Source of the DNA: Bradyrhizobium sp. AZCC 1693 | GTDB lineage: Bacteria; Pseudomonadota; Alphaproteobacteria; Rhizobiales; Xanthobacteraceae | DNA length: 64,000 bases | Direction: 5' to 3' | Assembly: GCF_036924745.1 (NCBI RefSeq) | Contig: NZ_JAZHSD010000001.1 | Span: 558,001 to 622,000 of the forward strand | Shown: positions 8,362 to 17,339 of the stretch, in pieces | Numbering within the stretch: position 1 is the first letter of the stretch | Layout of the letters: each line of letters begins with the position of its first letter | Notes under the pieces: generated by a model | What the model was told of the DNA's origin: nothing | The model's input: only the letters and a program-made list of their open reading frames with translations | Databases searched by the model: none | Translations under genes and position numbers: made by a program

Positions 8362-8666
8362 GCCATGCTTGCTCCGGCGGATCCGGCGGCGGCGCGCGCC
8401 GCCGGAACGCCGCCGCGCACAGGGTGGCCAATGGGCTCTATCTCGCGGCCGCGCCGACCTTTGCGATGATGGCGCTGCTGACGGGGACCCTTGGCGGCGG
8501 CCCGTCGGACGCGTTGTGTTCGATCGCGAGCGCGTCACCGCTCGGTGGAATGGTCCCGATGTATTTGCTGATGAGCGTCTTCCATTCGGCGCCCTGGCTG
8601 AAGCTGATCGCTAGCCGCCGAGCGGCGGTTCGCAGTGCCATCCGACTTCTTCCAGCACAACGCTAA
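8358..8666 (+). CDS. Small membrane protein at the end of the ArsR operon
   Basis: This protein of about 102 residues starts inside the stop of the DUF899 gene (ATGA). After a Gly/Arg-rich N-terminus with one cysteine it shows two hydrophobic segments (GLYLAAAPTFAMMALLTG and GGMVPMYLLMSVFHSAPWLKLI), so it is probably a two-helix inner-membrane protein. The overlap and the codon pattern support expression. The family is not certain; small membrane proteins of this type often follow DUF899 genes. Confidence 0.65.
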   Translation: MSHACSGGSGGGARRRNAAAHRVANGLYLAAAPTFAMMALLTGTLGGGPSDALCSIASASPLGGMVPMYLLMSVFHSAPWLKLIASRRAAVRSAIRLLPAQR

Positions 8667-8702
8667 GGCCACCGCAGCATTCAGCCCGCGATAACGCCGC
8701 GC

Positions 8703-10202
8703 TCACTCGGCCAGCGCTTCCTGGCGGCTGCGCCGGATCGCCGGGAATACCATCAGCAGAAACAGCACCGCGACGAGGGCGAGCAGCGTGGCGCTGATCG
8801 GGCGGCGCAGGAAGACCGAGAAATCGCCGTCCGCCAGCAGCATCGCGCGACGGAAGTTTTCTTCCAGTTGCGGCCCGAGCACGAGGCCGAGCAGCAGCGG
8901 TGCCGGTTCGACACCCACCTTGATGAAGAAGTATCCGATCAGGGCACAGCCGAGCATCAGCCAGACATTGAACAAATTGTTGGCGAGGCCGAAGGTGCCG
9001 ATGCAGCAGAACAGCACGATCGCCGGAAACAGCAGTCGGTAGGGAATTTTCAGCATCGAAACCCACACGCCGATCAGCGGCAGGTTGATGATGATCAGCA
9101 TCAGGTTTCCGACCCACATGCTGGCGATGACGCCCCAGACCAGTTGCGGTTGCTCGCGCATGATCTGCGGGCCGGGCTGGATGCCCTGCATCATCAGCGC
9201 GCCGATCATCAGCGCCATCAGGGCATTGGCAGGGATGCCGAGCGTCAGCAGCGGGATGAAGCTCGTCTGCGCGCCCGCATTGTTGGCGGCCTCCGGTCCA
9301 GCGACGCCTTCGATCGCGCCCTTGCCGAAACGGGAGGGATCGCGGGCGAGCTTCTTCTCCAGCGCATAGGAGGAGAAGGGTGGCAGTGCGGCGCCGCCGC
9401 CCGGCAACACACCGAGGACGGAGCCCAACACGGTGCCGCGGACCATCGCCGGGAAGGCGGCGCGAAGATCGGCGCGGCTCGGGATCAGGCTGCGGATCGA
9501 CTGGCTGACGACGCGCATCATCGCCGGACGTTCGAGATTGGCGATGATCTCGCCAAGGCCGAACATGCCCATCGCGACCGGCACGAAGTCGAGCCCGTCG
9601 GAGATCTCGGCGATCCCGAAGGTCATCCGCGGCGCGCCCGAATTGACATCGATGCCGACGAGGCCGAGCAGGATGCCCAGCAGCACCATCGCAAGCGACT
9701 TGGCGACGGAGCCGTGCGCCAGCACGACGGCCGCAATCAATCCGAGCACGAGCAGGCTGAAATATTCGACCGCGGTGAATTTCAGCGCCAGCGCGGCCAG
9801 CGGCAGGCTGAGTACGGCTATCACCACCGTAGCTACAGTGCCGGCAAAGAACGAGGCGATCGCGGCGATTGCCAGCGCAGTCCCGGCCTTGCCCTGTTTG
9901 GCCATCTCGTGGCCGTCGAGGCAGGTGACGACCGAGGAGGTTTCGCCGGGCACGTTGACGAGGATGGCAGTGGTCGAGCCGCCATATTGTGCGCCGTAGA
10001 AGATGCCGGCCAGCATGATCATGGCTGATGGAGGCGACAGGCCGAAGGTGAAGGGCAGCAGCAGCGCGATCGCCGGGATCGGTCCGATGCCGGGCAGCAC
10101 GCCGATCGCGGTGCCGATGACGACGCCGATCAGGCAGAACAGCAAATTGTTGAGCTGCAAGGCGGTCGTCAGCCCGATCAGCAGATTGTCGAAAAGCTCC
10201 AT
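8703..10202 (-). CDS. tctA: Tripartite tricarboxylate transporter permease, TctA family
   Basis: This 499-residue large permease belongs to a TTT-type secondary transporter. It has about twelve helices with the family signatures GVLPGIGPIPAIALLLP near the N-terminus and FYGAQYGGSTTAILVNVPGE. The second half repeats a similar loop (VLGVLPGGGAALPPFSSYALEK). Its length matches the family. It lies 1 bp downstream of tctB and both follow the binding-protein gene, the usual tctC-tctB-tctA order. The neighbouring KdgD and dehydratase genes suggest the substrate is a sugar acid rather than citrate. Confidence 0.92.
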   Translation of the reverse strand: MELFDNLLIGLTTALQLNNLLFCLIGVVIGTAIGVLPGIGPIPAIALLLPFTFGLSPPSAMIMLAGIFYGAQYGGSTTAILVNVPGETSSVVTCLDGHEMAKQGKAGTALAIAAIASFFAGTVATVVIAVLSLPLAALALKFTAVEYFSLLVLGLIAAVVLAHGSVAKSLAMVLLGILLGLVGIDVNSGAPRMTFGIAEISDGLDFVPVAMGMFGLGEIIANLERPAMMRVVSQSIRSLIPSRADLRAAFPAMVRGTVLGSVLGVLPGGGAALPPFSSYALEKKLARDPSRFGKGAIEGVAGPEAANNAGAQTSFIPLLTLGIPANALMALMIGALMMQGIQPGPQIMREQPQLVWGVIASMWVGNLMLIIINLPLIGVWVSMLKIPYRLLFPAIVLFCCIGTFGLANNLFNVWLMLGCALIGYFFIKVGVEPAPLLLGLVLGPQLEENFRRAMLLADGDFSVFLRRPISATLLALVAVLFLLMVFPAIRRSRQEALAE

Positions 10203-10203
10203 A

Positions 10204-10662
10204 TCAGAACCATGCTCCAGGCCAGATCGGCACCGGCAAGGCCAGCGCCTTGACGAAGAGCAGCACCGCCGCCGCCGAGAGTCCCAGTGCGAAGAGTAAG
10301 GTTTCGATCGGCCGCGCTTCCCGCGTCGCGAGGCTTGCGATCAGGATCGCGGCGAACGACGACAGCGCAAGGCCGAAGCGCGTGGCAGTGAGCGCGAACA
10401 CGGCAACCGACGCCGTGATCGCGAGCAGGGGCTGCAGGCGGACCGGTGCGATGCCGACAAACGGGCGGCGGAGGCCGCGGATGCTGAACCAGAGTCCGAA
10501 GGCCAGCAGCATGATGGCGATGGCGCGCGGCATATAGCCCGGCCCCATGTCGGCGGCGGTGCCGCCCGACAAAGTGCGCGTCGCCGCCAGCGCGATGCCG
10601 GCGACCGCGATCAGGAACAGCCCGAAGAGCAGATCCTGCCAGTCCGTTCGGCGGGCGTTCAT
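10204..10662 (-). CDS. tctB: TctB-family small permease
   Basis: This 152-residue membrane protein has four predicted helices and is the small subunit of the TTT transporter. The opening DWQDLLFGLFLIAVAGIALAATRTL with the following GTAADMGPGYMPR is a recognisable TctB signature. A central loop (RGLRRPFVGIAPVRLQPLLA) separates two helix pairs. Stop and tctA start are 1 bp apart, so the two subunits are made together. Like other TctB proteins it is poorly conserved beyond the first helix. Confidence 0.88.
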   Translation of the reverse strand: MNARRTDWQDLLFGLFLIAVAGIALAATRTLSGGTAADMGPGYMPRAIAIMLLAFGLWFSIRGLRRPFVGIAPVRLQPLLAITASVAVFALTATRFGLALSSFAAILIASLATREARPIETLLFALGLSAAAVLLFVKALALPVPIWPGAWF

Positions 10663-10717
10663 CGCAAGCCTCGCATTCCAAGCCGAGGTCCAGGCCCCAG
10701 TGCGGGTTCAGGTCCCG

Positions 10718-11701
10718 TCATTCGCCCTTGATGCCGGCTTCGCGGATGACTTCGCCCCAGCGTTTTGTGGCGTCCTTCAACCAGGTCGCCATCGCATCCG
10801 GGGTGCCGGCGCGGACTTCGCCACCCTGTTCGGCGATCTTGGCCTTGATCTCCGCTGACTCCAAAATCTTGCCGATCTCGGTATTGAGCCGCGCAATGAC
10901 CGCCGGTGGCGTGCCGCTGGCCACGAGGATGCCCTGCCAGGTTCCGGCGTCGCCACCGGGCAGCTTGGCCTCCTTGAAGGTCGGCAGATCGGGAGCAGAG
11001 GGAACGCGGTGCTCGCCGGTCACCGCGAGACCGACCAGTTGTTTGTTGGTCACGAAGGGAAGGGTGGCCGACGCGCCATTGATGAGGGCGCCGCTCTCGC
11101 CGGCGACCACGGCGCGGGTCGCCGCCGCGCCGCCCTTGTAGGGCACATGCTTGAATTGGATGCCGAGCTCCTTCTGCATCACCACGGCGGTGATGTGATT
11201 GGCGCCGCCGACGCCGGAATTCGCGACGGCGAGTTTGCCGGGATTGGCTTTGGCATAGGCAATCAGTTCCGCCACCGTCTTAACCGGGATCGATTCATGC
11301 ACGGCCAGCACATAGGGGCCGAACATCACCATCGTTACGGGGGCGAGGTCCTTCTCGAGATTGTAGGTCAGGTTCGAAAACAGGCTGGGCGCCGTCGCCA
11401 CCGAACCGACATCCGTCAGCAGCAAAGTCGTGCCGTCAGGCGTCGCCTTGGCGACGGCGTCGGCGCCGAGATTGCCGGCCGCGCCGGGCTTGTTCTCGAC
11501 CACCACCGACTGGCCGATCGCCGCCGACAATTTCGGGCTGATCAGCCGCGCCAGGATGTCTGAAGTCCCGCCGGGTGCATAGGGCACGATGATGCGCACC
11601 GGCCGGTCGAAGTTTTGGGCGTAAGCGGCGCCGGGCAGTTGGCTGAACAGGATGGCTGCGGCGGCGGCAAGGGCGGCGCGGCGCCCGAAACGTGGGAGCA
11701 T
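10718..11701 (-). CDS. tctC: Bug-family (TctC) periplasmic binding protein
   Basis: This 327-residue periplasmic receptor starts at the ATG at 11701, with GGAGG about eight bases upstream. A signal peptide follows (RRAALAAAAAILFSQLPGAAYA). The Bug signatures are RPVRIIVPYAPGGTSDILARL and VENKPGAAGNLGADAVAKA, which form the carboxylate-binding loops, then GANHITA and HVPYKGGAAATRAVVAGE. It delivers its ligand to TctB/TctA. The ligand is inferred to be a sugar acid from the flanking catabolic genes. The gene is divergent from the LysR regulator. Confidence 0.92.
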   Translation of the reverse strand: MLPRFGRRAALAAAAAILFSQLPGAAYAQNFDRPVRIIVPYAPGGTSDILARLISPKLSAAIGQSVVVENKPGAAGNLGADAVAKATPDGTTLLLTDVGSVATAPSLFSNLTYNLEKDLAPVTMVMFGPYVLAVHESIPVKTVAELIAYAKANPGKLAVANSGVGGANHITAVVMQKELGIQFKHVPYKGGAAATRAVVAGESGALINGASATLPFVTNKQLVGLAVTGEHRVPSAPDLPTFKEAKLPGGDAGTWQGILVASGTPPAVIARLNTEIGKILESAEIKAKIAEQGGEVRAGTPDAMATWLKDATKRWGEVIREAGIKGE

Positions 11702-11793
11702 TATTTTTTCCTCCAGTCGGAATTTGCACAAGCGCTCTGCGGCGTCGCGCATCGCGGTCTTTGGCCGCGCTGTTGGCACGATAAGCGATCATC

Positions 11794-11842
11794 GATCCAA
11801 TAGCGAACCAGAATGAGGATGGTCCGATACCAATTTTGGATC
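11794..11842. promoter_or_regulatory. Candidate LysR sites between tctC and lysR
   Basis: The divergent promoter region has GATCCAA at 11794-11800 and its reverse complement TTGGATC at 11836-11842. The heptamer ATCCAAT (11795-11801) recurs before the kdgD operon at 12807. LysR-type regulators commonly bind inverted repeats between their own gene and a divergent target. Assignment is by symmetry and recurrence only. Confidence 0.4.
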
Positions 11843-11909
11843 AAATCGTGGGATGCGGTAGGCTAGCGAGACGGAAACGATCAGTGCGGTTGCGAAAAAA
11901 GGAAGCGAT

Positions 11910-12803
11910 ATGTTCGAATTGAGCCAGGTGCGCTGCTTCGTGGCCGTGGCGGAGGAGCTGCATTTCGGCCGCGCCGCTGCCCGATTGAACATGACGCAGC
12001 CGCCGCTCAGCCGGCAGATCCAGATTCTCGAACGGATACTGGGTGCAAAACTGCTTCAGCGCGGCAATCGCCTGGTCAAGCTGACGCCGGCCGGCCAAAG
12101 CTTTCTGACCGAGGCGCGGCTGATCTTGAAGCTCACGGAGAGCGCGGCCCTGCTGGCAAGGCGCGTCGCCGAGGGCAAGGCCGGCTCGGTCAATATCGGC
12201 TTCACCGCCGCATCTTCCTACAGTTATGTGCCGGAATTGGTGGCGGCCTGTGGCCAGCAGCTGCCGGATGTCGAATTGATCCTCAAGGAGATGGTCAGCG
12301 GCGACCAGCTCAAGCGGCTTGGCGCCGGCGAGATCGATATCGGCCTGTTGCGGCCGCCGATCCCGCGCACCGGTCTGCAATTCTTCCGGGTGAAGGCCGA
12401 ACCGATGATCGCGGCCGTGCCGGCCGGGCACAGGCTGGCCCGGACCGCGACGATCGGCCTCTCGGACCTCGCGGCCGAACCCTTCATCATGTATGCGCCC
12501 TATGAGGCCCGTTACTTCCACGACCTGCTGGTGGAGCTGTTTTCACGCGCCGCGCTGGCGCCGGTCTATATCCAGCACCTCGCGCAGATACATTCGATCC
12601 TGGCCATCGTGCATGCCGGCGTCGGCGTCGCACTGGTGCCGGAAGCGGCCGAGAATCTGCGGTTCAGCGGAGTCGCGCTGCGGCCGCTGGCCGATCCGCA
12701 GCAACGCGCGGCCGAACTCTACTTCGTCTGGCGGGACGACAACGACAATCCGCTGTTGCCGGTGATCGCGGCGATCGCCCGCAACCTCGTGGGCGGCCCC
12801 TGA
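11910..12803 (+). CDS. LysR-family transcriptional regulator
   Basis: This 297-residue regulator has the standard N-terminal helix-turn-helix ([29 protein letters not shown]) and a two-lobed inducer-binding domain from about residue 90. Segment [15 protein letters not shown] opens lobe 1, and [23 protein letters not shown] lies near the end. The start has AGGA six bases upstream. Placed between the divergent tctCBA genes and the kdgD gene, it is the obvious candidate regulator of both, with a sugar acid or a pathway intermediate as likely inducer. Confidence 0.92.
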   Translation: MFELSQVRCFVAVAEELHFGRAAARLNMTQPPLSRQIQILERILGAKLLQRGNRLVKLTPAGQSFLTEARLILKLTESAALLARRVAEGKAGSVNIGFTAASSYSYVPELVAACGQQLPDVELILKEMVSGDQLKRLGAGEIDIGLLRPPIPRTGLQFFRVKAEPMIAAVPAGHRLARTATIGLSDLAAEPFIMYAPYEARYFHDLLVELFSRAALAPVYIQHLAQIHSILAIVHAGVGVALVPEAAENLRFSGVALRPLADPQQRAAELYFVWRDDNDNPLLPVIAAIARNLVGGP

Positions 12804-12806
12804 GCC

Positions 12807-12832
12807 ATCCAATCAATGGATCATTCGATCCA
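12807..12832. promoter_or_regulatory. Candidate LysR site before kdgD
   Basis: The gap between lysR and kdgD contains ATCCAAT (12807-12813) and a perfect inverted repeat TGGATC-ATTC-GATCCA (12817-12832). The same half-site words occur in the tctC/lysR intergenic region, which suggests one regulator for both promoters. Confidence 0.4.
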
Positions 12833-12898
12833 GCAATTGGTCTCCCGCGGCATCGAGCCTGGTCTAGTTCTGTGGCTTCCACAGCGAGGACCGGCACG

Positions 12899-13849
12899 AT
12901 GAGCAGAATGACCCCGAAGGAGATGGCGCTGACGATCGGCAACGGGCTGCTGTCGTTTCCCGTCACGCCGTTCGACGCATCCGGCAAATTCGACGCTGCG
13001 CGCTATCGCTCCAATCTCGACTGGCTGTGCAGCTATGAGGTGGCCGGTCTGTTCGCGGCCGGCGGCACCGGCGAATTCTTCTCGCTGACGCCGGCCGAAG
13101 TCGTCGACGTCGTGACCACAGCCGTGCAGCAGACCGCCGGCCGCGTGCCGGTGCTGGCCGGTGTCGGCTACGGCACGGCGATGGCGACCGAACTCGCCGG
13201 CGCCGTCGAGCGCGCCGGTGCCGACGGCATTCTGCTGCTGCCGCCCTATCTGGTGTTCTCCGAGCAGGCGGGACTGGCGGCGCATGTCGAGGCGGTCTGC
13301 AAGGCGACCAGCCTTGGCGTCATCGTCTACAACCGCGACAACGCCATCCTCACCGAGGACACGATCGCAAAACTTTGCGAACGCTGCCCGAACCTTGTCG
13401 GCTTCAAGGATGGCATCGGCGACATCGAACAGATGACGCGCATCCGTCTGTGCATGGGCGACCGGCTGACCTATGTCGGCGGATTGCCCACCGCCGAAAC
13501 CTTCGCGTTGCCCTATCTCGAAATGGGCGTGACGACCTATTCCTCCGCCGTTTTCAACTTCGTGCCGGAGTTCTCGACCAGATTCTACGCGGCGGTGCGG
13601 CGGCGCGACCGCGGAACCGTGCAGGCGGGCCTGCGCGACTTCATCATGCCGCTGCTCGCGATCCGCAACCGCAAGCGCGGTTATGCGGTGTCGATGATCA
13701 AGGCCGGGATGAAGGTGATCGGCCGCGATTCCGGCCCGGTGCGGTCGCCGCTGACCGACCTGACATCAGGGGAAGTCGAGGAACTGTCTGTTCTGGTCAG
13801 CCGGCTGAAAGCAAGCGAGTTTGCCAGCCGGTCGTTCGCAGCCGCCTGA
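12899..13849 (+). CDS. kdgD: 5-dehydro-4-deoxyglucarate dehydratase
   Basis: This 316-residue DapA-fold enzyme converts 5-dehydro-4-deoxyglucarate to 2,5-dioxopentanoate with loss of water and CO2. That is the second step of glucarate/galactarate degradation toward 2-oxoglutarate. Family-specific features are [11 protein letters not shown] at the start and [17 protein letters not shown]. The Schiff-base lysine lies in [11 protein letters not shown], and the catalytic Tyr in GVIVYNRDN. The ending [28 protein letters not shown] is typical of KdgD rather than of DapA or NanA. The ATG at 12899 is chosen over an upstream in-frame start because GCGAGGA precedes it. Confidence 0.9.
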   Translation: MSRMTPKEMALTIGNGLLSFPVTPFDASGKFDAARYRSNLDWLCSYEVAGLFAAGGTGEFFSLTPAEVVDVVTTAVQQTAGRVPVLAGVGYGTAMATELAGAVERAGADGILLLPPYLVFSEQAGLAAHVEAVCKATSLGVIVYNRDNAILTEDTIAKLCERCPNLVGFKDGIGDIEQMTRIRLCMGDRLTYVGGLPTAETFALPYLEMGVTTYSSAVFNFVPEFSTRFYAAVRRRDRGTVQAGLRDFIMPLLAIRNRKRGYAVSMIKAGMKVIGRDSGPVRSPLTDLTSGEVEELSVLVSRLKASEFASRSFAAA

Positions 13850-14226
13850 CGGCAAATATTGTGTCTGAAGAAATTGGCCCGGGCACGCGTTGGCATGCCC
13901 GGGGCCCACGCGATCACGGCGTCCGACGATCACCCGATCGCCTTTGCGGTCGATCTCGCTGACAGCCTTGCCGAGATACGTCCCGCCGTGCGGCTGCGAG
14001 CCCACGACCTTGTCGCGCAGCGCTAAGCCGCGGCGATTCTCCGGGCCTGAACCGGCTTTTCTCGATGCCTTACCAGCGGGCGCCTCGGGCGAAATCGCGC
14101 CGCGAGATCTATGCGCATGTCTGCCGCGCGCCTCTGCGCAATGGCTTGACGCGGTGGCCGCAAGCGAGGATTGAGAGAGCGGGCCTTCGTCGAATACGAT
14201 CGCACCCAACGACAAGAGGAACTGCC
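13850..14226. other. Intergenic region, no convincing gene
   Basis: These 377 bases lie between kdgD and the Lin0512 gene. Short open frames exist on both strands, for example a plus-strand frame beginning at an ATG near 13894 and a minus-strand frame through 14233. None has a ribosome site together with a recognisable product. High GC without AT-rich promoter-like stretches suggests a decayed gene, but no family is identifiable. Confidence 0.4.
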
Positions 14227-14577
14227 ATGGCACGCGTGCGCTGTATCACCGAAATGGGCATGGGCGTCGACGTTCACGGCCGCGACGCCACCAAGGCCGC
14301 CAGGCGCGCCGTCTCGGACGCCATCCGCCACTCCAGCCTTGGCTTCTTCCGGATGCTGGGCAAGACCGCCAACGACATGTTCGTCGAGGTCACCGTCGCG
14401 GTGCCGGACCCGGGCGGGGTCGACACTGCGGCAGTTGCCAAGGAATTGCCGTACGGCACCGTGAACGTGACGGCGGTCAAGGGCGGGCTGGAAGTGCCTG
14501 CCGAGAGCGGAAGCGATTCCATCATCATCGCGAACGCCGCCGTGATTGTGAGTTTCGACGACGGCAAGACTGGCTAA
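14227..14577 (+). CDS. Lin0512 family protein
   Basis: This 116-residue protein matches the small conserved Lin0512 family. Recognisable parts are the opening RCITEMGMGVDVHGRDATKAARRAV, then RHSSLGFFRMLG. A strand-rich second half follows (MFVEVTVAVPDP, then YGTVNVTAVKGGLEVP, then IIIANAAVIVSFDDG). The biochemical role of the family is not established. Here it sits between two sugar-acid catabolic genes and is preceded by a good AGAGGA site, so a role in that pathway is a reasonable guess, not a demonstrated fact. Confidence 0.8.
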   Translation: MARVRCITEMGMGVDVHGRDATKAARRAVSDAIRHSSLGFFRMLGKTANDMFVEVTVAVPDPGGVDTAAVAKELPYGTVNVTAVKGGLEVPAESGSDSIIIANAAVIVSFDDGKTG

Positions 14578-14609
14578 ACAAGGAGATTGGCTAAACAAGA
14601 CTGGCTAAA
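14571..14609 (+). repeat. Short imperfect tandem repeat after the Lin0512 gene
   Basis: The word TGGCTAAA occurs three times (14571, 14588, 14602). The first two copies extend to TGGCTAAACAAG, and the first contains the stop codon of the gene. It looks like local slippage duplication. Confidence 0.6.
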
Positions 14610-14690
14610 TTCGTTTAGTGCCAAGCAGGCCGCACGCCTGGTCCGCGATCAACCAGAAGACGCGATGAACCAGAAGATCTGGAGCACCCC

Positions 14691-16412
14691 ATGACGACGC
14701 AGGACAGCAGCACCTATTGGAAGCGAGGGCGGGTGGAGCTGCGCGCCGCCGGATTCGATCCGGACCGCGCGGCGGAGACCAACGCGGTGGTGACGATTGC
14801 CAGCGCCTGGACCAATGCCCATCGCTGCAACAACCGCGTGCGCGCCATTACCGATCTGCTGGTCGAGATCCTGGCGGAGCGCGGCGGGCAGGGGCTGATC
14901 GTCGGCGCGCCGGCGGTGTCGGATGCGCTGACGCAGGGCACGCCGACGGCGGGCTACAGCCTCGCCTCGCGCGACGTCGTCGCCGATTGCTTCGAGATCG
15001 GCCACTACGCGCATCACGGCGACGCCATGATCGTGATTTCCGGCTGCGACAAAACCGGCGCCGCCGCGCTTATGCCGCTCGCGCGCACCAACGCCTTTGG
15101 CCTCGTGCTCTATCCCGGCACCGGCACGCCGGGCCGCGTCTCGTTCGGGGCATGGGCCGGCAAGGGCAACAACATCACGATCCTTGATTACGCCGAGGCG
15201 CGCGCTGCAAACGAGTCCGGCCGCATCTCCGGCGAGGAGCTGCTGGAAGTCGAGCGCAACGTGATGCCGGGCAGCGGCACCTGCGGCGCGATGTTCACGG
15301 CCAACACCATGAGCACGATCGCGGAATCGATCGGCATGATGCTGCCGCGCGGCGCTTCGCATCCCGCCGACTACAACGCCGGCAGCGACATCCACGCCGA
15401 TGTCCGCGCGCAGGCGCGGGCTTCGGTCGATGCCCTGTACCGGCTGATGGAGGCCGGCATCCGGCCGCGCGATATCATGACGGAGCGGGCGTTCGAGAAT
15501 GCGATCACCACCGTCTATGCGATGGGCGGATCGACCAACATGTATCTGCATCTGCTCGCGGTCGCGCGCGAGGCGCAGGTGCCGATCACGATCGAGCGCA
15601 TCCAGGCGGTCGGCGAGCGCGTCCCGCTGCTGGCCGATCTGCAGCCGCACGGCCCGTTCGCGATGGGCAGCCTGCATGCCATCGGCGGCGTGCCGGTGGT
15701 GATGAAGGAACTGCTTCGCGCGGGACTTCTGCATGGCGACGTCATGACGGTGACCGGCAAGACGCTGGCGGAAAATCTCGCCGATGTTCCGACGCTGGAG
15801 CAGATGCCGCCGCAGGAGATCGTCCTTCCGGTGTCGAAGCCGATCGCGCCCGCGAACAATCACATCAGCGTCCTCAAAGGCAATCTGGCGCCGGAAAGCT
15901 GCCTGCTCAAACTGTCGGGCAAAACCCTTGAAATGGGCCAGTTTCGCGGCACCGCGCGCGTCTTCGAGTCCGAAGCCGACACGATGGCCGCGATCCGCGC
16001 CGGCGAGATCGTGGCCGGCAATGTCATCGTGGTGCGCAATGTCGGCCCGGTCGGCGGGCCCGGCATGCCGGAAATGGTGATGCTGACGATCCAGTTGCAG
16101 GGGCGGGGCCTTGGCGAGGACGTCGCGCTGATCACCGACGGCCGCTTTTCCGGCGTCTCGCACGGCATCCTGATCGGCCACGTCTCCCCGGAAGCCGCGC
16201 GCGGCGGCCCGATCGCCGCGGTGCGCGATGGCGACGTCATCTTGATCGATCCCGGCGCCCGCACCGTGAATCTCGAAGTGCCGGCAGAAGAGATCGCCCG
16301 CCGCATGGCCGACTGGCGCGCACCGGCTTCGTTATCGGCGGTACGGCCGGGATCGGTGCACGACAAGTACATCCGGCTGGTGTCGTCGGCGCATTATGGA
16401 TGTGTGCTGTAA
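14691..16412 (+). CDS. IlvD/Edd-family sugar-acid dehydratase (putative)
   Basis: This 573-residue iron-sulfur dehydratase belongs to the family of dihydroxyacid dehydratase and phosphogluconate dehydratase. Cluster cysteines are visible in [15 protein letters not shown] and in [16 protein letters not shown]; the metal-site segment and the C-terminal [20 protein letters not shown] are also present. Its closest relatives by motif are the sugar-acid dehydratases (xylonate, arabinonate and similar), and an isoleucine/valine biosynthetic role is unlikely in this context. Paired with KdgD and a Tct importer, it probably dehydrates an imported hexarate or related acid. The exact substrate is unknown. 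Confidence 0.85.
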   Translation: MTTQDSSTYWKRGRVELRAAGFDPDRAAETNAVVTIASAWTNAHRCNNRVRAITDLLVEILAERGGQGLIVGAPAVSDALTQGTPTAGYSLASRDVVADCFEIGHYAHHGDAMIVISGCDKTGAAALMPLARTNAFGLVLYPGTGTPGRVSFGAWAGKGNNITILDYAEARAANESGRISGEELLEVERNVMPGSGTCGAMFTANTMSTIAESIGMMLPRGASHPADYNAGSDIHADVRAQARASVDALYRLMEAGIRPRDIMTERAFENAITTVYAMGGSTNMYLHLLAVAREAQVPITIERIQAVGERVPLLADLQPHGPFAMGSLHAIGGVPVVMKELLRAGLLHGDVMTVTGKTLAENLADVPTLEQMPPQEIVLPVSKPIAPANNHISVLKGNLAPESCLLKLSGKTLEMGQFRGTARVFESEADTMAAIRAGEIVAGNVIVVRNVGPVGGPGMPEMVMLTIQLQGRGLGEDVALITDGRFSGVSHGILIGHVSPEAARGGPIAAVRDGDVILIDPGARTVNLEVPAEEIARRMADWRAPASLSAVRPGSVHDKYIRLVSSAHYGCVL

Positions 16413-16466
16413 CTTTGCGGTGTGCCGGGTGCAGAGTCGGGTTCGAACTGTCGAACATCCAACAAG

Positions 16467-16997
16467 TCACGAGAGGTTTTGAGATGACGAGCCGGAAGGC
16501 GAGGCGATCGATGCCGCGATGTCGGCGAGAGACCTGAACAGGATCAGCGGATCATCCTTCGAAGGAATAAAGCCACGCCGCTTCCAAAAATGCGCAGCCT
16601 CGATATCGACGGCATTGACGATGAGGGCGCGTCCACCAATCAGGCTGGCCGCCATTACACAGCGTTGCAGCGCATGCTTGAGCAATCCAGTGCCAATTCC
16701 TTTGCCGATGTAATTCTGATCTGCCGCAAGCTGGCCCAGCAGCAGGCAAGGAACGGGATCAGGCGGTTGACCGGTACGGATCGATCGCGGCAACGTTGCA
16801 GGAAGAACCGCCGTAGGCGCGAGGCCGTAATAGCCAAGTACCCGATTGGCTTCATGTACGACCATGACGGCTGTGAAACCCTTCTCTTGATTGGAGAGCG
16901 CGCGTGTTTTCAGCCATCGATCCAGAGACGGCTTGCCACAGGAGAATTCAGAGACGTCGTGAGTCGCTGTAAGTGGCTCCGGCCCGGAAATAGCCAC
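16467..16997 (-). CDS. GNAT toxin of a TacAT-like toxin-antitoxin system
   Basis: This 176-residue GNAT protein resembles TacT/AtaT toxins, which acetylate the amino group of charged tRNAs and stop translation. Family marks are the opening VSEFSCGKPSLDRWLKTRA, then VMVVHEANRVLGYYGLAP. The acetyl-CoA loop is LGQLAADQNYIGKGIGTGLLKHAL, and the end contains FWKRRGFIPSKDDPLILFR with the conserved aromatic-Gly-Phe pattern. It follows the DUF1778 antitoxin gene after three bases on the same strand. The length is usual and no inactivating change is seen. Confidence 0.88.
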   Translation of the reverse strand: MAISGPEPLTATHDVSEFSCGKPSLDRWLKTRALSNQEKGFTAVMVVHEANRVLGYYGLAPTAVLPATLPRSIRTGQPPDPVPCLLLGQLAADQNYIGKGIGTGLLKHALQRCVMAASLIGGRALIVNAVDIEAAHFWKRRGFIPSKDDPLILFRSLADIAASIASPSGSSSQNLS

Positions 16998-17000
16998 CTT

Positions 17001-17303
17001 TCACTTCTCGGCTTTTGCGTCCCTGGATTCCCACGGAGCGGTGCGTTGAAAGAGTTCGACCATTTCAGGTACCGGGCGCCCGGGTTGCGAAAGAACCTCC
17101 ATGAAGGCCTTGAAGCCGGCCTGACTCATCCGGATGGGCGCCGCTTCCATTAGAACATCTTCCGCCGCACGTACCGCAGCCTCGCGCACGAAATCGGTGC
17201 GCGAACGGCCACGCAAGCTGGCCGCACGATCGATAATCGCGATGTCAGTTTCGGGCAGTCGCATCGATACCGGATGCTCTTTTCGCTTTATGACGCGCGA
17301 CAT
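17001..17303 (-). CDS. DUF1778 (TacA-like) antitoxin
   Basis: This 100-residue ribbon-helix-helix antitoxin has its DNA-binding part at the start (HPVSMRLPETDIAIIDRAASLRGRSRTDFVREAAVRAAEDVL). A C-terminal tail (FKAFMEVLSQPGRPVPEMVELFQR) is expected to wrap around and block the acetyltransferase toxin. The ATG at 17303 has AGGAGA about six bases upstream; a longer frame to 17369 would run into the operator. It is the first gene of the toxin-antitoxin operon and probably represses it together with the toxin. Confidence 0.88.
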   Translation of the reverse strand: MSRVIKRKEHPVSMRLPETDIAIIDRAASLRGRSRTDFVREAAVRAAEDVLMEAAPIRMSQAGFKAFMEVLSQPGRPVPEMVELFQRTAPWESRDAKAEK

Positions 17304-17339
17304 TCGGAATCTCCTGTGGAAGAAATCGATATTTTCGCT

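Noticed and set aside
8868..10028. 386-codon plus-strand frame opposite tctA
   Set aside because: His/Arg/Asp-rich shadow typical of the antisense of a membrane protein gene.
12899..13849. Annotation as dihydrodipicolinate synthase (dapA)
   Set aside because: Motifs at the start, around the Schiff-base lysine and at the end are those of KdgD, and the context is sugar-acid catabolism.
13850..14226. Short frames on both strands between kdgD and the Lin0512 gene
   Set aside because: None combines a start, a ribosome site and a recognisable product.
14649..16181. 510-codon minus-strand frame opposite the IlvD/Edd gene
   Set aside because: Composition is that of an antisense frame; the plus frame has the cluster cysteines and full family length.
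14691..16412. Annotation as biosynthetic ilvD
   Set aside because: Sequence pattern and neighbours fit a sugar-acid dehydratase better; no branched-chain biosynthetic genes are near.
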